This document shows, in pieces, positions 46,099-56,536 of a stretch of DNA of 64,000 nucleotides (the first letter of the stretch is position 1; each line of letters opens with the position of its first letter). The notes beneath the pieces are model-generated. The model made no database searches and was not told where the DNA came from. It saw only the letters and a list, made by a program, of their open reading frames with translations. The stretch covers positions 214,001 to 278,000 of the forward strand of contig JAAOOA010000052.1 in the NCBI GenBank assembly GCA_012861695.1, in the 5' to 3' direction. The DNA comes from Trematomus loennbergii. Its lineage: Eukaryota > Chordata > Actinopteri > Perciformes > Nototheniidae. A program made the position numbers and the translations under genes.

Positions 46099-47514
46099 TC
46101 ACCACCTCCGGGTGAAGCGTCCATTCGCCTGGCAGGGGGCCGCCCCTCGACATGAGGTCGGCCCCCTGTTCTCCAGTCCCGGGATATGGAGGGCTCTCAG
46201 AGATAATACCACCTCTGATGCCCATAACCACAGCCTCTCCGCTGTGGCCAACAAGGCGGCGGAGCGGACTCCGCCCTGCCTGTTGATATAAGCCACTGTG
46301 GTGCTGTTGTCGCTCCTGACCAATACATGTCTCCCTTGAATTAGGGGCATGAAATGCTGGAGGACTAACACTACCGCCCGTAGCTCTAGGAGGTTGCTGT
46401 GTCGTGTTTCTGTTAGAGACCAGCGCCCACCTATAGCCCTCTTCAGGCAGGTCCCTCCCCATCCTGTTCTGGATGCGTCCGTGAACACTGTGATGTAGGA
46501 GGTTACCCGCCCCAGTGGAGACCCCCTCCGGAGGCGCCCGGGAGACCCCCAGAACCGGAGGTTGCCCTCCACTGAGGGGGGGATGGTCACCAGCCGCCGT
46601 TTGTGCCTCTTGGGATCCAAACGCAGACTGGAAAACCACCTCTGCAGGCGGCGCATATGCAATAACCCCAACGGGACCACAACGTGAGCAGCCGCCATGA
46701 GACCCAGAGTCTGCATGACAGCTAAAGCTGTCACTGTTGCCCCCTGTTGCAGCCTGTGCACCGCCCTGAGAAGGGACGCACGCCTGTTCTCTGACAGGGT
46801 GGCACGCAGCGCGCCTGCATCGAGCACCCACTCCCAAATACAACGCCTGTTGGTGAGGTATGGGGGTGCTCTTTCTCCAATTGATCGCAAAGCCTAATTT
46901 GGTTAGGTGTGTGATCAATTGTGCTGTGCAACACATTGCCTGTTCCCGGGACCCAGCCATGACTATGAGGTCGTCTATGTAAAAGAAAACTCTCATGCCC
47001 TGGGCGCGCAGCGGTTGAAGCGCTGTGGCCACACATTTGCTGAATGTGCGTGGGGATAGGGAGTAGCCGAACGGGAGTCTGTTGTACTCGTAGGCTATCC
47101 CTTGAAAGGCAAAACGCAGATATTTCCTGTGCTCACAATCTCCACATGAAAATATGCGTCTTTCAGGTCGATGGTGGTGAACCAATCGCCCGGCTGCACT
47201 AGCCCCATTAACTGTTTGATAGTTAACATGCGAAATTTCCTGCGGCAAATGTGAAGATTCAGGCTGCGCAAATCTAGAATAGGTCTGAATTCCCCTGTCT
47301 TCTTGGAAACCAGGAAGTACATGGAATAAAAACCCCTTTCTTTTTGCTGAGGATGCACCACAGACACTGCCTGTTTCTGCACCAAAGCCTGAATCTCTGT
47401 TGAGAGGAAACCCATCTCCTCTTGGGATGATAAAATTACCTCTCGCATGCCTCTGAATGGAGGTGGGACGCTGCAAAACTGGAGTGAATAACCCCGTTTC
47501 AGCGTCCTGTCCAT
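46099..47514 (-). pseudogene. DIRS reverse transcriptase and RNase H, frameshifted
   Basis: The start reads GFYSMYFLVSKKTGEFRPIL, DLRSLNLHICRRKFRML and WFTTIDLKDAYFHVEI (motif A). After a frame change near 47110, YNRLPFGYSLSPRTFSKCVA and VFFYIDDLIVMAGS follow, giving the YIDD catalytic box near 46990. After another change near 46880 the RNase H domain reads TVFTDASRTGWGGTC, LLELRAVVLVLQHF and VLVRSDNSTTVAYINRQGG, with its Asp and Glu residues present. The order RT then RNase H is normal for DIRS. Confidence 0.88.
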
Positions 47515-47689
47515 CCACTCTGACAGTACACAGCTGAGTTTCCATTCCCCATAATATTGAGTTAATGGACAAGCCCTTAGCTGTGGGGCCGCAGCTATAA
47601 AGCTGTGATACTCTCTGGTGACCCGTTCCGCCGCAAAATCCCCCGTGAAAGGAAGATTTGCCCATGGAGGGTCGACACAGAAAGGGCCG

Positions 47690-47945
47690 ATTTTTTATTG
47701 AGGTCCCTGAACACACCGTCGCGCGCTCTTGTGTGAGCGCGCGCTCCACCCTAACGCTGTTCTCATTACCATGGTAACCAGCATTAACCGGAGTTTTTGT
47801 TGACGTATTGTGTTCACCTGAGGTCCCTGAACACACCATGGGCTCTTGAGAGAGCGCGAGCTCCGCCATAATGCAGCTCTTACCACTACGGTAAACTGTA
47901 TTATTAGGAGCCTTTATTCTAGGCGTAGTGTGTTCCCTAACCATA
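47690..47945 (-). repeat. Direct repeats within the DIRS coding strand, 120-bp period
   Basis: GAGGTCCCTGAACACACC occurs at 47700-47717 and 47820-47837, followed by GCTCTTGTGTGAGCGCG or GCTCTTGAGAGAGCGCG. A third partial unit is near 47925. The period is a multiple of three and one long frame runs through it (CSGTS recurring), so it may be a repeated linker upstream of the RT. Confidence 0.6.
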
Positions 47946-48398
47946 ATGCGCCGACTAGCAAGTCCCTGCACCCGCATAGCGCTACTATAGCACTTCCTGC
48001 GGTTTATCTCTCTCATCTGCGCATGCCCACTAGCTATCTCCTTTACAGGAGAAATAACCGGGGTAGCGAGTGGGGAATATGTACAGTCAACAATGTGTGT
48101 GAGTGCAGGATTGTGAAAACACATGACACTCAGACTTGGATACAGATCACCTTTTCTTTATTAGTTTTCCTAATACAAGGGACCTGGGCATTGAACAGGG
48201 AGGAGGTGGGATTCACCCTAGCGTCCTGGGTGGAGAGACCCGATGAGACGCTTCCTCCCTCCGCCAGTCAGCTGCGTTTTGGCGGAGCTCCCCACCCGGC
48301 GGTTCTCTGCTGCTGCTGAGACTGCCGTGGCCGGGCAGCCCGCCCCCGTGAGTGCCGGTACGCTGGCCCCACGGGGCTGGTTGAAGAAGCGGAGGGTG

Positions 48399-49660
48399 CT
48401 ACCGGCACGGGACTTCGTACCGGCGTCTCTCCCTCCGTCTCACCGTTGCACTGCGCTCCGCCGCCCGCGGAGGACGCTGTGACACCTGGGGAGAAGCTAG
48501 CGGCAACATGCGGCTAAGCTGCAGCCTCTCTTCCTCCAGACGGCTGAAACGCTGGGTGACCGAGGCTATAGACCCAAAGAGCCCTTCCGTGGAAACGGGG
48601 GCTCCAAGGAGATCTGCTCGGTCCTTTTTGGGCAGCGCGGTGAGTCCCAGCCACACATGACGAGACGCCACTGTGGCTAAGGACATCACTCGCCCGGCTG
48701 CGGTGGCCACTCCATGGATCAGATTATTCATCTGACCTATGCAGCGGTCCGGATAATCCTCCCCGTCCTGAGACGGGAGAGCGGGGGCGTCTGCTCGAGG
48801 AGTAATCAAGGAGACGCCCAACACACCCAGATTATTCGCCGCAGCCGCCATCTGTGAACCGAGCCTGAATATTTTATCCAAATATTCTAAGGCTTCCCGG
48901 TCCCGCGGCAGCGGGGGCAGAGGTTTCTTCCCCTCCGCCCAACCAGCTGATCGTGGCAACAGATGGGCCGCCAGGCTCTCGTCGAGGGGGGGCACGCCAG
49001 CACACACCGTGTCTGATCGGCCCTGCACCCTGATAATGCCCGACATGGATGCTATGGCGGCCTTCGTCCTCAATGGACGCCGCCATGTCGCCTCCACACA
49101 CTGCCAGATGTCTGGCAACGGGGGCGAGACGAAAGCCGGCTAAGCACCGGGCCGTAAAACCCCTGCCTAAGGCGGCTTACAGGCCTCGGTGGCAGCGGTG
49201 GGGGGAGCGGTAAGCCTACACGCTCCGCTGCCTGGGTCATCACCGCTGGGAAGTCCAGTCGCGCAGACCTGAGTGCTGGGCCCTCCTGGCTGTCGGACCC
49301 GGGGGTGTCGGACAAGGAGATGTCGTCATCCTCCGTGAAGTCGACCACGCGGTCCCTCGGAAGGACGAACTCAAACGGCACGTCCTCCAGGTCGTCCATT
49401 TCCACCACCTCGAGGTCCACATCCTCTTCCTCTCCGTGCACCTGCGGGCCGAACTTCCTCGAGAAGTACTCCGCACGATGCCGGCGGTTTAGCATCGGGA
49501 TCGAGCAGCAGGAAACACAGGCCGGTGTCTGGCCTGCTCCCTGCTCAGCGTGATCCTGTCCCAGGCACTGAAAACATTGGCGATGCGGGTCTGCTCCCGC
49601 AATCAGTCCAGGGCACGACGGGCAACTGCGATGCTCCAGGAGTGGCTCCATTTTCAACAA
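48399..49660 (-). pseudogene. DIRS gag-like region, frameshifted
   Basis: The first frame (49660 to 49070) opens MLKMEPLLEHRSCPSCPGLI and has a Cys-rich part (CFQCLGQDHAEQ, CVSCCSIP) followed by a long acidic segment. A frame change near 49110 leads to the second part (IASMSGIIRVQGRSDTVC, MAAAANNLGVLGVSLI, MNNLIHGVATAAGRVMSLAT). This is the usual ORF1 of fish DIRS elements, presumed to form particles with the RNA. Confidence 0.75.
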
Positions 49661-51196
49661 TATCTCTCTCTACTTCCTTTCTCCCACTTGTACGTCTCGG
49701 ACTCAGTGCTAGGTTACCACCTCCGCTCGCTGAAGAGTAAAGGATAGTGGTCAGGAGGCGAGGCCTCCTTTTATACGGAAGTGAGATGCGCACGCATTCA
49801 GGTAAGCCCGCCCCGGGGCCGGCTACGTCTATAGAAATCTCAGTAGGTGAATGCTTGCATGATAAGGTAGTACCCATAGAGTCCAGTAGAGGGCGGAGCC
49901 TGTGAGAGATATAACACGTCCTGAAGAATGTCATGCAAAGCTGCCTTCCTTTGATTCTCTCTGAACTGCCTGGTCGTTTTAATGTTTAATGTCAACCATT
50001 TGTGCAGATAGCATGAAGTAGATCGCCGATGCTAACGTTAGCGTTAGCATTTCTCCCCGGAATTAAATGGTGTATTATAGAATGATCACACCGGTGACAG
50101 TACTATTCAAAGGGTTCACGAAATATGACTACTACTCTTACTGTTTAACATTTTGGGTTACTTAATGTTACTTCATGTTAAGGCTAATAAAAATGACAAG
50201 GCTGTAATGCTAACTAACGTGCTAGCTACTAGCTAGGTAGCTAACTTGATCAAGCCACTCCTGGTCGTTTCATCAGACGGGAAGCAAAAGAACGAGCAAG
50301 ACCCATTGCTGGTATAATAAACCTGGTACTAAGCACACAGGCATCTTGTGAAAGTTATCTTATCTTAGCCAGCGCCATATAGATAGATTATATCTATATT
50401 GCGCTGATCTTAGGTATCTGAATGGTGGAGGTAAACAATTGTGACATCACTTACGCGACTCTGGGATTTGTAGTCTTTCTAGTTACGTATTTTTCATAGT
50501 CTTATATTTCAACAGTTTTACGACAAACTGTGACTTTTTTGACATGGAAATTATTTTTTAAGATTGACAAACATCATATGTGTAATTCATGGCACAATTC
50601 AAACGGGATCGAAAGATACGTTTTCTCTCCCCATTGACTTCAATGCATAATTTTTCCGAAATAAGGTCCCATTACCCGGAAGTAAGTGGGCGTGACTTCG
50701 CCACTCTATGGTGTTTGTTTTTTGCCACACACATTACATTGAAAAATACTCTGAGCATGCGCAGTGTAGTTTTTACAGTCACCGTTCACTTTGACAGTGA
50801 AAGGGTGGGCATGATCAGGTTTTGTCCCACATGGCTCAAAACGGCACTGTAGACACTAATTAGAAGAACACAGACTAAAACAGCAATGTACAGACGAATC
50901 AGATGATTAAACATGACCTTAAAATATATTTTATATTTTTTTAATTTCTTTTTTTGCATCTCTTTCCATTTTTTGTAATCATTATGTGTAATACTTTCTG
51001 CTGACAATAGGTGGGGCACCTGCCCCTAATGACTAGTCGCCACTGCTCAACACAAAGAGGAAGATCTGGAGATTGTAAGGAACTCTCCCAAACCAGGCTA
51101 GCCACCCCCACCCCATCACAAGGGGAAGAGTGTTCCTCTCACCAATGAATAAATCATCTCTTAACCAAGTCAGATTTCAAATAGCCATAGCTCCAG

Positions 51197-51478
51197 TTGT
51201 TAAGAAAAGAGGGAGATTCAAAAGTTATCCTTTTATTACAAAGGGAAACGATGAAACCCTTACAGAAAACCTCTGCTCCCAAAATAACTCTGTTTACAGA
51301 CGGGAGTCTGCGAAAAGGTGACCAAGCAGCCGGGTACAGCACAGTTGAGGGTCTTCTTTTTGCTAAAAAACGTAAAATAACACACATCCGTTTTGTTACT
51401 GATAGTGATTGTTGTTACAAAGCAGGTAAAGAAGAGCTTGATTATTGGGAACAAAGGCAGTTTACCAATGTGAAAGGT
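51197..51478 (+). pseudogene. ERV RNase H fragment running into 3' LTR
   Basis: The frame reads APKITLFTDGSLRKGDQAAG (the first catalytic Asp in TDGS), then THIRFVTDSDCCYKAGKEEL (a later Asp in TDSD), then DYWEQRQFTNVKG. This is the N-terminal and middle part of a retroviral RNase H. At 51473 the text passes directly into LTR sequence (AAAGGTAAGATTGCAC), so the rest of pol, env and the first 1.1 kb of the 3' LTR are lost. Confidence 0.75.
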
Positions 51479-51764
51479 AAGATTGCACACTGCCACACTC
51501 ACACTTAGGTAGGGCCACACCTCATTTACTGATATCAAAATCCTTCGGGATCGCTTAAACAGATTTAGGGGGTCGTCTGAATTGAAACAGCAGTTAATTG
51601 AACCTGGTTCTTCGGGGAGTTAATAGAAGTGAGATCTTGCTGATCGTTGGTGGATCTGAGCCAAGCCTCAAACTTACATAGACTCAATAACTTCGGTTAG
51701 GTAATTAGGAGGTCTGAATAATTTAAGTTCGGAATAAATTATCGGATGACTCCCGACTCTTACA
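51474..51764 (+). mobile_element. 3' LTR fragment of the ERV
   Basis: It matches the last 290 bp of the 5' LTR (40971-41260) with a few differences, and ends CTCTTACA before the CCAG duplication. The start coincides with AAAGGTAAG in the 5' LTR, a splice-donor-like sequence. Confidence 0.85.
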
Positions 51765-51786
51765 CCAGTCTGAGAGATAAACCAGT

Positions 51787-51792
51787 AACACA

Positions 51793-51878
<86 letters not shown>
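51787..51878 (+). repeat. (CA)n microsatellite
   Basis: About 90 bases of CA repeat with one AACA interruption, just outside the ERV right end, in the NLR intron. Confidence 0.95.
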
Positions 51879-51879
<1 letters not shown>

Positions 51880-52082
51880 TACATTGTGACTGCGCTGGGC
51901 TGTCACATGTTATGTAACTCTGATGAATCAGTAAACAGGAAATAATAAAAGTGTACAACACTTGCAGAAGTCTCATGGACTCTAGGACGCAGATTGTTAA
52001 CCAATAAGTTATTTTCTGACATCCAATTTGACAGAGTAAATAATGAATGTGTTAAAAAGCAGATCCTGGTGTTAACACTCAC

Positions 52083-52183
52083 CCTGTTGTTCTCCTCCTG
52101 TCGAGCTGTAAAATGGCGTCTGGCAGTCTGACAGCATACTTTCCCCTTCCTTCACCTGTCTGCAGCTCCTCCCTCTGATTCAT
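52083..52183 (-). CDS. Probable first exon of the NLR gene
   Basis: On the minus strand, ATG at 52183 opens MNQREELQTGEGRGKYAVRL then PDAILQLDRRRTTG, up to a GTGAGT donor at 52077-52082. A TATATATAAAGG box lies only 31 bp upstream (52214-52225). If the start site is at the usual distance, the 5' UTR is extremely short, or this ATG is not the true start. Fish NLR-C genes often begin with a short MNQ-type exon, which supports the link. The next NLR exon in order (39717) lies across the ERV insertion. Confidence 0.4.
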
Positions 52184-52213
52184 AACCAGCCTCACCAGCT
52201 GAACCAGTTCACA

Positions 52214-52225
52214 CCTTTATATATA
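52214..52225 (-). promoter_or_regulatory. TATA box of the NLR gene
   Basis: TATATATAAAGG on the minus strand, upstream of the probable first exon. No other element was identified with confidence. Confidence 0.45.
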
Positions 52226-52264
52226 CAGTCTATGGTTCACACACAGGGACTTTTTTCAGTGAGA

Positions 52265-53800
52265 TAGAAAAAGACATGCAGCTAAAAACAAGATCCACAA
52301 AGTTATCAAAAGACGACACAACATCCACACATCAGCGTCCATAGGATATAATTCAATCTGCTTTATATAACAAACAATGAACAGCGACTTAATAAAAACA
52401 CAAGGCTACATTTTACTAATTTACAAGATGTGCCAAAATCAGGGCTGAAATAGAGATTTCTCCTCTAGCAAGTGTTTTAAATAGGAGGAAAAGTGTTTTA
52501 AATAGGGGCAGAGAAACAGGAGAGAATCAGGCTGCAGCACCTCACTGAAAAGTGTTTTAAATAGGAGGAAAGTGTGCAGGGATGTTCAAATGTGTGTTCA
52601 TGCAGCCCCTAAATAATGGTAATACTGATTAAAAATCATTTCTAGGGCAGAAAGTATTTTAAAAGTGAGAAAAACTATTTTAAATGGCTTAAAAAGCACC
52701 AAGTGATTTAAGTGCAGTTCCAAGATTCCCCACAGGAGGGCTCCAGGGAGCGCATCACCCAACATGAGCACAGTGCATTAACAGCAGAAAATACGATTAA
52801 AAAAAGGCAAATCAATTGATTTAAAGTGCAGGGAGGCTCCGCACCAGACACAGGTACATTCCTACATCCCCACAATAGTGACACTGATGGTTTAAAGTCG
52901 TTTCTGCTGGGAACAGAGTGCTAAAAGTCTGATAACAGTGTGGTAAAAGTCTGATTGTTTCAGAGACCCATAGTAATGATACAATAAACCATTTACATCT
53001 AAAAGTATTGATTAAAATTCATTTTATGGGGAAAAGTGCAGATGAGGTATTTTTGGTATTTTGGGCAAAACACTTCACCCAACCCTGTATATATATTATA
53101 TATATATATATTTTTTTTTTCTATGCCGTTAAAAACTGCAATATATACCTGGCTGCTAAATCCTCAGAACTGTTACAGGATGTGTATTTTGTAAATTGTA
53201 TAACTTTTTATTTTATTATATTTTTTATCATATAACTTTTTTTAACTTTAAATACTTTTGTTTGCATGTAACATATGTAACATTAAGCTGTCAGTGGCTC
53301 TTTTCTGCTGTAACAACGTACATGTCCCCTCTGTGGGACTAATAAAGGTTTTCTGATTCTGATCTGATTCAGAACTACGATGCTCAACAGCTCGCTTAAC
53401 GGAACTTTGACGCTGGTATCAGTTTGGTTTCCCACCAATCACGGGAGTATTGTGTATAGAAAGTGTTGAGTTATATTTCTCGCGCAACCTTACATCCATG
53501 AAGGCATGACAGAGGGAGGGCTGTCACTCAGGATGCAAAACTACTCTTTGGTAAGCCCGCCCCCCCAAGCAACATCAGGGCCAAAAGTTTGAGAGAGAAA
53601 AAAACGGTGAAACCTGAAAAAACAAGATTTGAAACTGAAAAAATAATGTTTCGAATCTGAAAACGGAAAATCTGCAACTGAAAAAAAGAAGGATTCAAAT
53701 ATCAAAATATGTATGAAAGGAGTGGAGCTGTCTTTTTATGAAAAGTAATTAAGCTCGCTCCGACTTCTTTCTCTTCTTTTTATCGAAAAAAGCGAACTAT
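52265..53800. other. NLR upstream region, no gene recognised
   Basis: It contains three near-identical AGTGTTTTAAATAGG blocks (52470-52575) and a retroposon-like tail near 53285-53370 (GGGACTAATAAAGGTTTTCT). I see no coding sequence. Confidence 0.4.
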
Positions 53801-53804
53801 TCAG

Positions 53805-54062
53805 TCAGACAGCAAGTTATTAAAAAGTAAAACAAGTGCAATTTCAAGTACTTTATCCAAAATCCAAGCACTTTAACCAAAATTCAAGCACTTTATCCAA
53901 AATCCAAGCACTTTTCAAACCTTGAAAACACCACATGAAATTTCAAGCATTTTCAAGGATTTCCAGCACCGTACGAACCCTGAATAATTGTTACAGCTCG
54001 AGTGGAATTGTTCTGTCTGCTTTTCCTCAAGTCAACCCTAGGGGGAGTAAAGAACTATAAGC
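53805..54062. repeat. Right hAT-like end and last block of repeat R
   Basis: Subterminal direct repeats (CAAGCACTTTATCCAAAATC and variants, about four) lead to the terminus GTACGAACCCTG at 53982. Then R resumes with AATAATTGTTACAGCTCGAG and ends with CTAGGGGGAGTA near 54045. Confidence 0.75.
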
Positions 54063-54276
54063 CATCAAATCTCATAAAGGTTTTCTCCGTCAGCAACAAA
54101 AGATGGAGGCTTCACAAAACAAAATAAATTCAGCCGAACCAAAGAGTGTTTTCATCTCTACCTTTTATTCCTCCTGAGTGCCAAACGCCATGAACATGTA
54201 ACTCATCATCATTCCCTTTCCTCAACATATTTACAAAAATATTAATCTTTTTACATTTTACATTCAGTCCATTCAG

Positions 54277-54597
54277 TTACTCCTCCTCCGCCACATGAGC
54301 CACCTCCACCTCCATCGTCTCGATCACCTCTCCCACTTCTCCCTCCTCTTCCTCCTCTTCCTCCTCCTCCTCCTCCAGCTTGGGGTCTGTTAACCCCTGC
54401 TGAGAGAGGACGTAGTTCACCACCTGCATGATGCCCTGATCTGACAGCGTGGATAACGACCCGTCCGTCACCGCCTGCACCGCCTCCACCGTCTCCTCCG
54501 TGATCAGCACCGTCTCGATCTCCTCGGCAGGCGGCTGCCGGGCCGGTCTCAGCTCTGGAGGCAGCTCGGAGGCCAGGATGCTGACAGCGTGCTCCAC
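54277..54597 (-). CDS. zbtb11: zbtb11 terminal exon
   Basis: A CTTCAG acceptor precedes 54597. The frame reads VEHAVSILASELPPELRPA, then EIETVLITEETVEAVQAVTD, STLSDQGIMQVVNYVLSQQG, a run of Glu, and MEVEVAHVAEEE before TAA (54277-54279). Human ZBTB11 ends with HAVSILTAG, ETVVVTGETMEALEAV, STLSDQSIMQVVNYVLAQQ and VKVEVAHISGGE, so the match is clear. A TTTATT on the plus strand near 54163 could be the polyadenylation signal. The frame is intact. This exon belongs to a zbtb11 copy other than, or rearranged from, the one at 0.7-8.5 kb. Confidence 0.92.
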   Translation of the reverse strand: MEHAVSILASELPPELRPARQPPAEEIETVLITEETVEAVQAVTDGSLSTLSDQGIMQVVNYVLSQQGLTDPKLEEEEEEEEEEEGEVGEVIETMEVEVAHVAEEE

Positions 54598-54719
54598 CTG
54601 AAGGTCAAGGTCAAGGTCAATCTTTCAGTTTGTGTGTACAGACATACTGTTTCCCACAATCCCGAATACACAAACAAATATATATAAAGATATGTATACA
54701 AATAGGTATATACCCAGAG

Positions 54720-55735
54720 ATGGCAAAAGTACACACATCCTTTACTCAAGTAGAAGTACAGATACTCAAGTTTAAATATACTCTGGTAAAAGTAGAAGTA
54801 CTGACTAAACTTCTTTACTCAAGTAAAAGTAAAGAGGGCTTTGAAATGTACTTCAGTAAAAAGTACCCATAACTAGCAGCTGTTTTAAAGAGTACCTGAC
54901 CTCCCTTTATATTAATAGAACAATAATGTCATTGTTAGCTAATGAATGTTTCCATGCTGAACAACGGCAACATGACAACGTTTTCATTGGTCCCTCTTCT
55001 TTAGAGAAGACCAGGAAATGATGGATACACGGATCGTGTTCAAATCAATAGGCACGCAATGACTCTAAATAATAATGATCACGCCACCAAACACACATTC
55101 AAACTAAAGGAACCAGCCTGTTTGGGAAATGTAAGAAGTAGAAAGTACAGGTATTTGTGTTCAACATGTAAGAAGTAGAAAGTACAGGTATTTGTGTTCA
55201 ACATGTAAGAAGTAGAAAGTCCAGGTATTTGGGTTCAAAATGTAAGAAGTAGAAAGTACAGGTATTTGTGTTCAACATGTAAGAAGTAGAAAGTACAGGT
55301 ATTTGTGTTCAACATGTAAGAAGTAGAAAGTACAGGTATTTGTGTTCAAAATGTAAGAAGTAGAAAGTACAGGTATTTGTGTTCAAAATGTAAGAAGTAG
55401 AAAGTACAGGTATTTGTGTTCAAAATGTAAGAAGTAGAAAGTACAGGTATTTGTGTTCAAAATGTAAGAAGTAGAAAGTACAGGTATTTGTGTTCAAAAT
55501 GTAAGAAGTAGAAAGTACAGGTATTTGTGTTCAAAATGTAAGAAGTAGAAAGTACAGGTATTTGAGTTAAAAATGTAAGAAGTAGAAAGTACAGGTATTT
55601 GAGTTCAAAATGTAAGAAGTCAAAGTAAAAAGTCGTCAGAAAAATAAGTAGTGGAGTAAAGTACTGATACCAGAAGTATGTACTAAGTACAGTAACTAAG
55701 TATTTGTACTCCACTACTCCATTTACTTTTACATC
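54720..55735. mobile_element. Fish MITE with AAGTA-rich ends and internal minisatellite
   Basis: Sequences such as CTTTACTCAAGTAGAAGTAC at the left and GTAGTGGAGTAAAGTACTG at the right mark a common teleost interspersed repeat. It fills the intron between the last two zbtb11 exons. A related fragment is seen at 22310-22400 and 63290-63370. Confidence 0.5.
55132..55620 (+). repeat. 37-bp minisatellite, about 13 units
   Basis: The unit is AAGAAGTAGAAAGTACAGGT followed by ATTTGTGTTCAAAATGT. Units differ at few positions (CAACATGT or CAAAATGT, one CCAGG, two TGAGTT). It is inside the MITE in the zbtb11 intron. There are no spacers, so it is not a CRISPR-like array. Confidence 0.95.
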
Positions 55736-55771
55736 AATAAAAGCAGTCACTATCTACAGCATAGCAGTCAC

Positions 55772-55918
55772 CTGTGTCCCCTGGTTGTGAAACTGCAGCG
55801 TATCTTTCTCCAGCATGATCTTCCCCGGCAGGTTGTCTCCGTGGTATTTGGCCATGTGTTTCCTCAGCGTTCGGGCGTCGATGTGCGCCTCCTGGCACAT
55901 CGGGCAGACGTACGGAAA
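55772..55918 (-). CDS. zbtb11: zbtb11 penultimate exon: last zinc finger
   Basis: On the minus strand the frame reads FPYVCPMCQEAHIDARTLRK, HMAKYHGDNLPGKIMLEKDT, LQFHNQGTQ. Human ZBTB11 has PYVCPVCSEAYIDARTLRKH and IMLEKDTLQFHNQGTQ. The finger is C2H2 (CPMC, then H-x4-H in HMAKYH). A GTGACT donor lies at 55766-55771 and an AAACAG acceptor lies at about 55920. It splices in frame to the terminal exon at 54277-54597. No further upstream finger exons are found before tp63 sequence appears at 56.5 kb. Confidence 0.9.
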
Positions 55919-55919
55919 A

Positions 55920-56536
55920 CTGTTTTAGAAAATCTGTATCAAACTTTTATGGCACACTGTACTATGACATTTCTTCACCATTTCGATACAAATTTAATTT
56001 CTAATTTTTTGTATTACTTTTTTATAACATAACCACTGTGATATTGTATACCACTTTTAAATAAAATGACGCTTTATTTAATGATTTTGAAATGAGATAC
56101 TCTACTTTTCCATTTCCATAGCAAACTGAACTATGAATATAATATTTTTGACATTTAATGACATTTTTATTACATCCTTTATTATCCTTATTATCCTTAA
56201 CAACTTGTAATGTATGTTTGTAGTTGTTGTTTTTATAACTTTTTTTATGTCTGCTATACTTAGACTTTTTGTTTTAAGACATACTGTTCATTTTTTACAT
56301 TTTTATATATTTCATTCAACTTTTTCATGACATACTATCCTATAAGATTTGTCATTTAAAACACCCTCAGTTGACCAAAGTGCTGTACAGGGAACAAATA
56401 CAACATAGAATAACTTGTTTAAGATAAAGCATTAAGTATAACAAGTTGAAGGGTGCAGTGTCAGGTTATTTTCTGATCATTAAATCACAGATCACAATTT
56501 ACCCCCCTCTCCCCCTCTCTCTCTTCCCCCCCGCAG
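55920..56536. other. Non-coding between zbtb11 and tp63 exons
   Basis: AT-rich sequence, probably partly zbtb11 intron and partly tp63 intron. The rearrangement junction must lie here. A polypyrimidine tract at 56505-56530 serves the tp63 acceptor. Nothing else was recognised. Confidence 0.5.

Larger units (their letters stand above)
43786..49915 (-). mobile_element. DIRS-type tyrosine-recombinase retrotransposon
   Basis: The 6.1-kb element is coding on the minus strand in the order gag, RT/RNase H, tyrosine recombinase. Its termini are inverted: the block around 43839-43983 is repeated in reverse at about 49738-49885. Inside the left end, 44029-44081 is the exact complement of the left terminus 43786-43838, and 44082-44127 is the complement of the right terminus 49870-49915. 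This internal complementary region joins both ends, the hallmark of DIRS elements that pass through a circular DNA. No target duplication is visible, as expected. Confidence 0.93.
43461..50709. mobile_element. MITE with inverted arms of about 220 bp, split by the DIRS
   Basis: The left arm (43461-43690) and right arm (about 50480-50709) are long inverted repeats: ATAGAGTGGCGAAGTC at one end, GACTTCGCCACTCTAT at the other. Inner blocks match too (ATTGAAGTCAATGGAGAG with its complement, CATATGATGTTTGTCAAT with its complement). TA-type flanks occur. It was about 1.1 kb before the DIRS inserted. Positions 49916-50480 are its non-coding interior. Confidence 0.75.
42710..51045. mobile_element. hAT element inside the ERV, perfect 8-bp TSD
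   Basis: CTCAACAC is duplicated exactly at 42702-42709 and 51046-51053. The ends are CAGTGGCG and the complement of CGCCACTG. Its own sequence is about 2.2 kb once the DIRS is removed; an inner MITE (43461-50709) and a half-copy of the palindromic foldback element (43130-43340) add to it. No transposase is seen. It lies between the macrodomain frame and the RNase H piece of the ERV. Confidence 0.88.
39850..51764 (+). mobile_element. Endogenous retrovirus, internally deleted, with nested insertions
   Basis: The 5' LTR begins TGTTGAG (39850) and the 3' LTR fragment ends CTCTTACA (51764). CCAG is duplicated at 39846-39849 and 51765-51768. A primer-binding site follows the 5' LTR. Only about 1.9 kb of internal sequence remains: leader, a Gag/macrodomain frame (41938-42540) and an RNase H piece (51197-51473). 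Most of pol and all of env are missing. An 8.3-kb hAT (42710-51045) is inserted in the remnant. The ERV is opposite in direction to the NLR gene that hosts it. Confidence 0.88.

Noticed and set aside
46007..48124. A single 705-codon DIRS protein
   Set aside because: Only its middle (about 46800-47120) is true RT sequence. The rest is an alternative frame of the RT/RNase H and linker region, so I annotated the domains across frames instead.
55132..55620. Possible CRISPR array
   Set aside because: The units are contiguous with no unique spacers, in a vertebrate intron. It is a minisatellite.
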